Assembly: GCA_026119935.1 (NCBI GenBank) | Contig: JALRMH010000015.1 | Span: 620,001-684,000, forward strand | DNA from: Endothia cerciana | Taxonomy: Eukaryota; Ascomycota; Sordariomycetes; Diaporthales; Cryphonectriaceae | DNA: 64,000 nucleotides | Direction of reading: 5' to 3' | Part shown: in pieces, positions 59,125-64,000 of the stretch | Layout of the letters: every line of letters starts with the position of its first letter | How positions within the stretch are numbered: the stretch's first letter is position 1 | The notes under the pieces: model-generated | Seen by the model: the letters and a program-made list of their open reading frames with translations, nothing else | What the model was told of the DNA's origin: nothing | The model's database searches: none | Program-made: the position numbers and the translations under genes

Positions 59125-60039
59125 ATGCCTCAAGGACACCGGCCTGCCATGGCTCTCCGCTCGAGGCCACTAGAGTTCAGACATTTCAAGGTCACTTTCC
59201 CACAAGAGCAGGTGGTACAGGTCACGTTGGACAGGCCGCAGAAGCTCAACTGTGTCGACAAGGCCACCAGCCGGGAGATCGCAGAGATCTGGGAGGCGTT
59301 TGACCAAGACGACAGCCTCCTGGTGGGCGTCATCACGGGCGTCGGGAGAGCCTTTTGCACGGGGGCTGACCTGCAAGGTGCGTGTGTCGAGGACCGGAAT
59401 GCCACTGTGGACGCTTGAGCAAGGGCTGACAGGGGGTTGGCAGAGTGGAACGAGATGAACAAGAACGGCGTGGTGAACGACATGAGCGCCCCGGGCCTTG
59501 CTGGGCTGCCGCGTCGGGAGGGAAAGAAGCCGATCATCGCAGCGGTGAACGGCATATGCATGGGCGGGGGCTTCGAGATGGTTGCCAACTGCGATCTCGT
59601 GGTGGCGTCCTCGAGGGCGGTCTTCTCCCTCCCCGAGGTGAAGCGAGGCATCGTACCCGTGGCGGGGTGCCTGCCGCGCCTGACCCGCACCGCTGGGCTG
59701 CAGCGCACGATGGAGCTGGCCCTGACAGGCAGGACTGTGGGCGCCAAGACGCTCCATGAATGGGGGCTTGTCTCCCAGTTGGTGGAGCCGGATGACGGGT
59801 CTGCTGTCGTCCGTGCCGCCCTGCAGCTGGCCCACGACATCTGCAAGAACAGCCCAGATGCCGTGATCGTCGGCCGCCTGGGCATCCGGATGGGATGGGA
59901 GACGGGCAACGTCGAGGAGGCCGTGGCCATCCTGGCAGACCAGTGGTACCCCCGCCTGGTCAGTGGTGCCAACTTCGCCGAAGGTATCCAGGCGTTCAAC
60001 GAAAAGCGAGCACCAAAGTGGGTAAAATCGAAGCTGTGA
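59125..60039 (+). CDS. sidH: SidH-type mevalonyl-CoA hydratase (enoyl-CoA hydratase family)
   Basis: Exons 59125-59377 and 59444-60039 (66-bp intron, GTGCGT donor) give 282 aa; an in-frame ATG at 59149 would give 274 aa and has the better context (GCCATGGC). Crotonase-fold features are clear: VTLDRPQKLNCVD, oxyanion-hole segments GRAFCTGADLQ and GICMGGGFEMVANCDLV, and FSLPEVKRGIVP. SidH converts mevalonyl-CoA to anhydromevalonyl-CoA, the SidF donor. The last residues are KSKL, so the C-terminus is the canonical PTS1 SKL; with SidF's AKL this places both steps in peroxisomes. The family call alone would be generic hydratase; the neighbours make it SidH. Confidence 0.87.
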
Positions 60040-61034
60040 CCGGCTCGAGGACGGCAGCCGCGGGGGTGGGGGAGGGGGGGGATGAAAGTCTTGGGTGAAG
60101 GGACGCACCACGGTCAGGAGGCACAGTGTGTAAGTCTTTACGTAGACTGGTACATGGCATGTGCATGCAGTAGTCGGATCTGCCAGGCGGACGGCAATTG
60201 GCTGCCTCGGCCCTGCACAGCTCTCAGCCTTGCCCTATACGGAGTAGCTCGAATCATGCGTTCCGTACCATGTTACATGGTGCCAATGGGGGTGGGCCAA
60301 TTTAGTCACCGCCGCAGCCTCACCTCGGCTCGGAGGTGCTAGACTAGACAGCTCTGCTGTCATCTAATCTTATCTGATCCTGATCAGTAGTGGGCAAACG
60401 CGCTGTGATGAGTTGGCTCGGGGCCCGTGGCTTGCCTTGGCATTTGTTGGATCGTGAAAATTTTGAGGCAGCGCGAACGTTGTCCACACTGCTCGCATAA
60501 TTGCATACGGTCCCTCTTGGCCCCCCCCCTCCCAAACCCCACAATACTGTACTTCCTCACATGCAGCCAAGGCCGTTATTATGCTTGTCACATTATTGCC
60601 TGCCGATCTCGGCTACCACATTTTGCCCCTGCTTCAACCTTCTCTTTCCTTTTCACTGTGTACTACTACTGCTATGTACATAGTGCTATGTAGGATGCCT
60701 TCTCGAAGCCTGAACGAGGGCTACTTACTGACCGGGGACTGAGGCCAGCATGGGCCCACTCCGCCAGCGTTGGCAAGTGTGGTACTATGGTAACCTTGTC
60801 CTCAAGCCGCCGACCTGCACCCCCCTCGCCCTGTCAGTCAACCCTTCTCCCCGATTAGTTTTAGACCCAAGAGGCAGCCCTGCGAAGGCATGCAGAGACG
60901 ACTCACCTCGAGTGCTGACCAGGCTTCATCCCCTTGCACCACGCCTCGCCAACGCCGACCTCGAGGGATCTCGAGACCACCACCGGGACGGGCCCAGGCT
61001 GACGAAGACGGCATCGTGATTGTGTCATCCCACG
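60040..61034. other. Intergenic sidH-sitT with one iron-GATA motif
   Basis: 995 bp between co-oriented genes. One exact ATCWGATAA motif lies at 60370-60378, 657 bp before the ABC transporter start. The rest shows no supported gene. Confidence 0.55.
60370..60378 (-). promoter_or_regulatory. ATCAGATAA iron-GATA motif
   Basis: Exact ATCWGATAA on the minus strand, in the upstream region of the ABC transporter gene. Confidence 0.6.
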
Positions 61035-64000
61035 ATGGGCCTCCTTCGAGGGCTCGCGGGGTTTCCGCGTCTGCTTCTGGCAGGTAGTCCCACCAAGAAG
61101 GACCTCGGTATACTCCTCACAGGCATCATCTGCGCCATAGCATCTGGTGTTCCCTTCCCAATCATAGGGATTGTTTTCGGTCAGCTTCTCGACGACTTCA
61201 ACGCGGTCACATGTAACGAAGGCGATGGCTCGAGCTCCGAGTCCGATGCCAGCTACCAGAGCAGTATCGACGGCGAGATCCTGCTCATCTTTTATCTGGC
61301 CATCGCCCAGTTCGTCTTGATCTACGGCCACCTGCTGTGCTGGAGCCTGTACGGCTCCCGCCTCGCCCAGAGACTGAGAGAGCGCTACCTGCAGAACCTG
61401 CTACGACAGGAGCCCTCGCATTTCGACCAGCTGCCCACCGGAGAGGTCGCATCTCGGCTCAGCAGTGACATATCCACCATCCGCTCCGGGACTGCTGAGA
61501 AGGTTGGAATATGCCTGGCAAGTGTGTCCTTTTTCGTGACCGCGTACATCGTGGCCTTCATCAAGGACTGGGAGCTAGCGGCAATGCTGCTGTCTCTGAT
61601 ACCGGCCTACTTCATCATGTCTTTTGTTGGGAGCCATTACATTGAGAAGTACTCCGGGCTGGTGTCGGACTATGCCGCGTCCGCCTCATCCATCGCTTCA
61701 GAGGCCCTGTCGAACATTGTCGTCGTGCAAGCCTTTGGCGCCAACAAGCGGCTGGAGGACAAGTTCTCCAAAGCCCTCAAGTCGTCGGAGCGGGAAGGCC
61801 TGAAGAAGGCGACCGCGGTCGGCATACAATCCGGCGTTCTCTATTTTGTCGCCTACTCAGCCAACGGTCTGGCTTTCTGGCAGGGCAGTAAGCGCGTGGC
61901 TGATACGGTGAGCGGCGGCGATGGGAGTACCGTGGGCGCTACATTTACGGTGATCTTCATCCTGGTCGAAGGTAAGTGGGTACCCTTTCTCACTATGAGG
62001 CTTGCCCTAATCCAAACACAGCCACACTGCTACTCAGCCAGGTTGCGCCGTTCGTTCATCTCTTCACTGCGGCTGTCGCCTCGTACGAGAAGCTGCGTGG
62101 GGATATGGACCGCGAACCGCTGATCGACGGGACAACGGATTCCGGAACTCGTCTCGAACACGCACAAGGCGGTTTCGAATTCAAGGACGTCTCCTTCGTC
62201 TATCCCTCCAGACCGGAGATCACCGTCCTGGACCATGTCAGCATCAGCATACCGCCCAAGAAGCACACGGCCATCATTGGCCTGTCTGGCAGCGGCAAGT
62301 CGACGATTGCCAGTCTGGTCATGAGGCTGTATGATCCTGTGGAAGGACAGGTCTTCTTTGATGGACATGACCTTCATGATCTGAACACCCGTGACCTAAG
62401 GAGCTTCGTCAGCCTGGTGCAACAAGAACCATCCCTGCTCGACCGTTCAATCTTGGAGAATATTGCACATGGCCTGGCCAACTCCAGCAACCCCAAACAT
62501 GCACATCTGAAGGACAGGCTTCTCGGGTCGGATCTGTCTGACCTGGCAAGGGAAGTCAGGGAAGGACAGGATCTGATGACAGCGGCAGAGAGACGGGGCT
62601 CTGGCATCGTTGAGATCGTCAAGCTGGTCCAGCACGCCGCAGCGCTCGCAGACGCAGATCCCTTCATTACTGGTCTACAATACGGCTATGCCACACTTGT
62701 TGGCTCGATGGGACGGCTGGTCAGTGGTGGACAGAAGCAGCGGGTTGCCGTGGCACGAGCCCTTGTCAAAGACCCTGCCGTGCTCATCATGGACGAGGCC
62801 ACAGCTGCCCTGGATTCTAGGAGCGAACAGCGCATCACAAAGGCTGTCAGCAACATCGCCACTGGCAGAACAGTGCTCACGATCGCTCATCGCCTCTCGA
62901 CCATTACTAGCGCGGACAATATCATCGTCATGCACAAAGGACACGTCGTGGAGCAGGGAAACCACTCGCAATTGATGGCCAAGAACGGGACGTACGCCGA
63001 ATTGGTCGGGATGCAGTCCCTGGGGCATCCAGCCAAGGGCGGTGAGCCGGAGGCCCAGAAGGATGCCGTCGGCAAGCCTGGCCAAGCCTCCCTTGCAGAA
63101 ATTCTCATTGAGGAGAAGGACAGTTCGTCGGAGGACGACAAGAGCACAGAGGAGAAGACCCCCTCGGATCCTGCCGAAGCAGCAGAGGAGGAACAAGAGC
63201 CCGAGACTCCTGCTAAGTCCCTGTGGGATCTCGTGAAGGGGTACGCGCCAGCTCTCAGACCTCACGCCCTTGTCATCTGCGTCGCGCTTCTGGGTTCAAT
63301 TGTGGTTGGCGGGGCCTTCTCTGGGGAGGCTGTCATTTTCGGCAACACCGTTGGAAGCTTGAATGTCTGCAAGAGCGCAAGCAGCATCCGAGACGCTGGT
63401 GATTTCTTCGGATTGATGTTCTTCGTCCTCGCGATCATCGAGTTCTTCGCAAACGTGATGAGTTGGTCCGGCTTTGGATGGATATCTGAGCACATCGTCT
63501 ACTCGGTCCGGGTGTTATCCTTCCGGTCCCTCTTTGAACAGGACCTCCAATGGCACCAGTCAAACGGCCGGACTCCCGCCTTGCTTCTCTCCTACATCAC
63601 CAGAGATGGCAATGCGCTGGCTGGTCTGAGCGGCTCCGTCATTGGGACGATGATCTCGATCACCGTGAACCTTGTGGCTGCCATCATCCTGACCCATATT
63701 ATCGCCTGGAGGATTGCTCTGGTCTGCCTCTCCTTGATACCGCTCCTCCTGGGAGCTGGCATGATGGAACTCAGGATACTCGGCAAATTCGAAGAGAAGC
63801 ACGAAACTGCCTATACCAAGTCGGTCGACATCGGCACTGAGGCAATCACTTCTATCAAGACGGTCGCTTCCCTTTCTCTAGAGCAGGAGATACTCAGCGA
63901 TTACCGACGGTCCCTGAAGGGACCCCGCCAGGAGACGCTCAAGGTCACCCTGCAGGCGAGTCTCTGCCAGGCCATCACCTACTTCCTCGGCAACTGCGTG
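61035..64000 (+). CDS. sitT: Full-size ABC-B transporter, SitT-like (3' partial)
   Basis: Exons 61035-61971 and 62022 to beyond the window (50-bp intron, GTAAGT ... ACACAG); about 970 residues are visible. ATG 61035 is the first in frame after a stretch without one. Layout is TMD1, NBD1, an acidic linker, then TMD2. NBD1 has Walker A GLSGSGKST (about residue 399), signature VSGGQKQRVAVARAL (about 545), Walker B VLIMDEATAALD and H-loop IAHRLST. The linker is Glu/Asp/Ser-rich (IEEKDSSSEDDKSTEEK). NBD2 lies past 64000. ABC-B proteins of this kind sit in fusarinine clusters (SitT in Aspergillus fumigatus) and are thought to export siderophore, intermediates or toxic compounds. Without the cluster it would be called a multidrug transporter. 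Confidence 0.85.

Noticed and set aside
1..64000. CRISPR arrays, bacterial operons or ribosome binding sites
   Set aside because: Spliceosomal introns and fungal gene families throughout; the tandem repeats have no spacers.

Overview
The window is nuclear DNA of a filamentous ascomycete (Pezizomycotina, most likely Sordariomycetes). The genes are GC-rich and broken by introns of about 50-120 bp with GTNNGT donors and CAG/TAG acceptors. There are two separate, divergently transcribed ATP-citrate lyase genes and several filamentous-fungus families: a 2EXR protein, a GH72 glucanosyltransferase, a Zn(II)2Cys6 cluster and hydroxamate siderophore genes. No CRISPR, plasmid origin, convincing tRNA or intact transposon was seen. 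Exon limits were worked out by eye from reading frame, splice consensus and family similarity.

0-11.5 kb: 3' part of a Gde1-type glycerophosphodiesterase with ankyrin repeats, a Pxa2-type peroxisomal half ABC transporter, a small secretory-pathway membrane protein, a WW-domain/polyglutamine protein and a 2EXR protein. 11.5-20.8 kb: mostly gene-poor, holding one secreted Ser/Asp-repeat protein. 20.8-29 kb: cobalamin-independent methionine synthase, a CENP-Q/Fta7-like kinetochore candidate, a thioredoxin-like membrane protein and a Cnl2/Nkp2 kinetochore protein.

29.4-33.3 kb: the most unusual locus. A chromodomain exon and the MRG-domain exons of Eaf3/MRG15 are separated by 2.84 kb. That gap holds a TATA box and a long open frame that encodes a Zn(II)2Cys6 cluster and runs in frame into the MRG domain. 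The locus could make both canonical Eaf3 (314 aa) and a Zn2Cys6-MRG chimera (825 aa).

35-46.5 kb: mitochondrial ribosomal protein uL30m, the acl1/acl2 pair around a 3.2-kb shared upstream region, and a GPI-anchored GH72 enzyme. 46.5-52.9 kb: gene-poor, lower-GC DNA with a frameshifted membrane-protein pseudogene.

52.9-64 kb: a fusarinine-type siderophore cluster: a MirB/Sit1-like MFS siderophore transporter, SidF (ends in the PTS1 tripeptide AKL), SidH (ends in SKL) and a SitT-like ABC transporter cut by the window edge. SidH and SidF act in sequence in peroxisomes to make and transfer the anhydromevalonyl group. Four exact ATCWGATAA (SreA-type iron GATA) motifs lie in the flanks. The expected NRPS (SidD/NPS6) is not in view and may lie beyond 64 kb.
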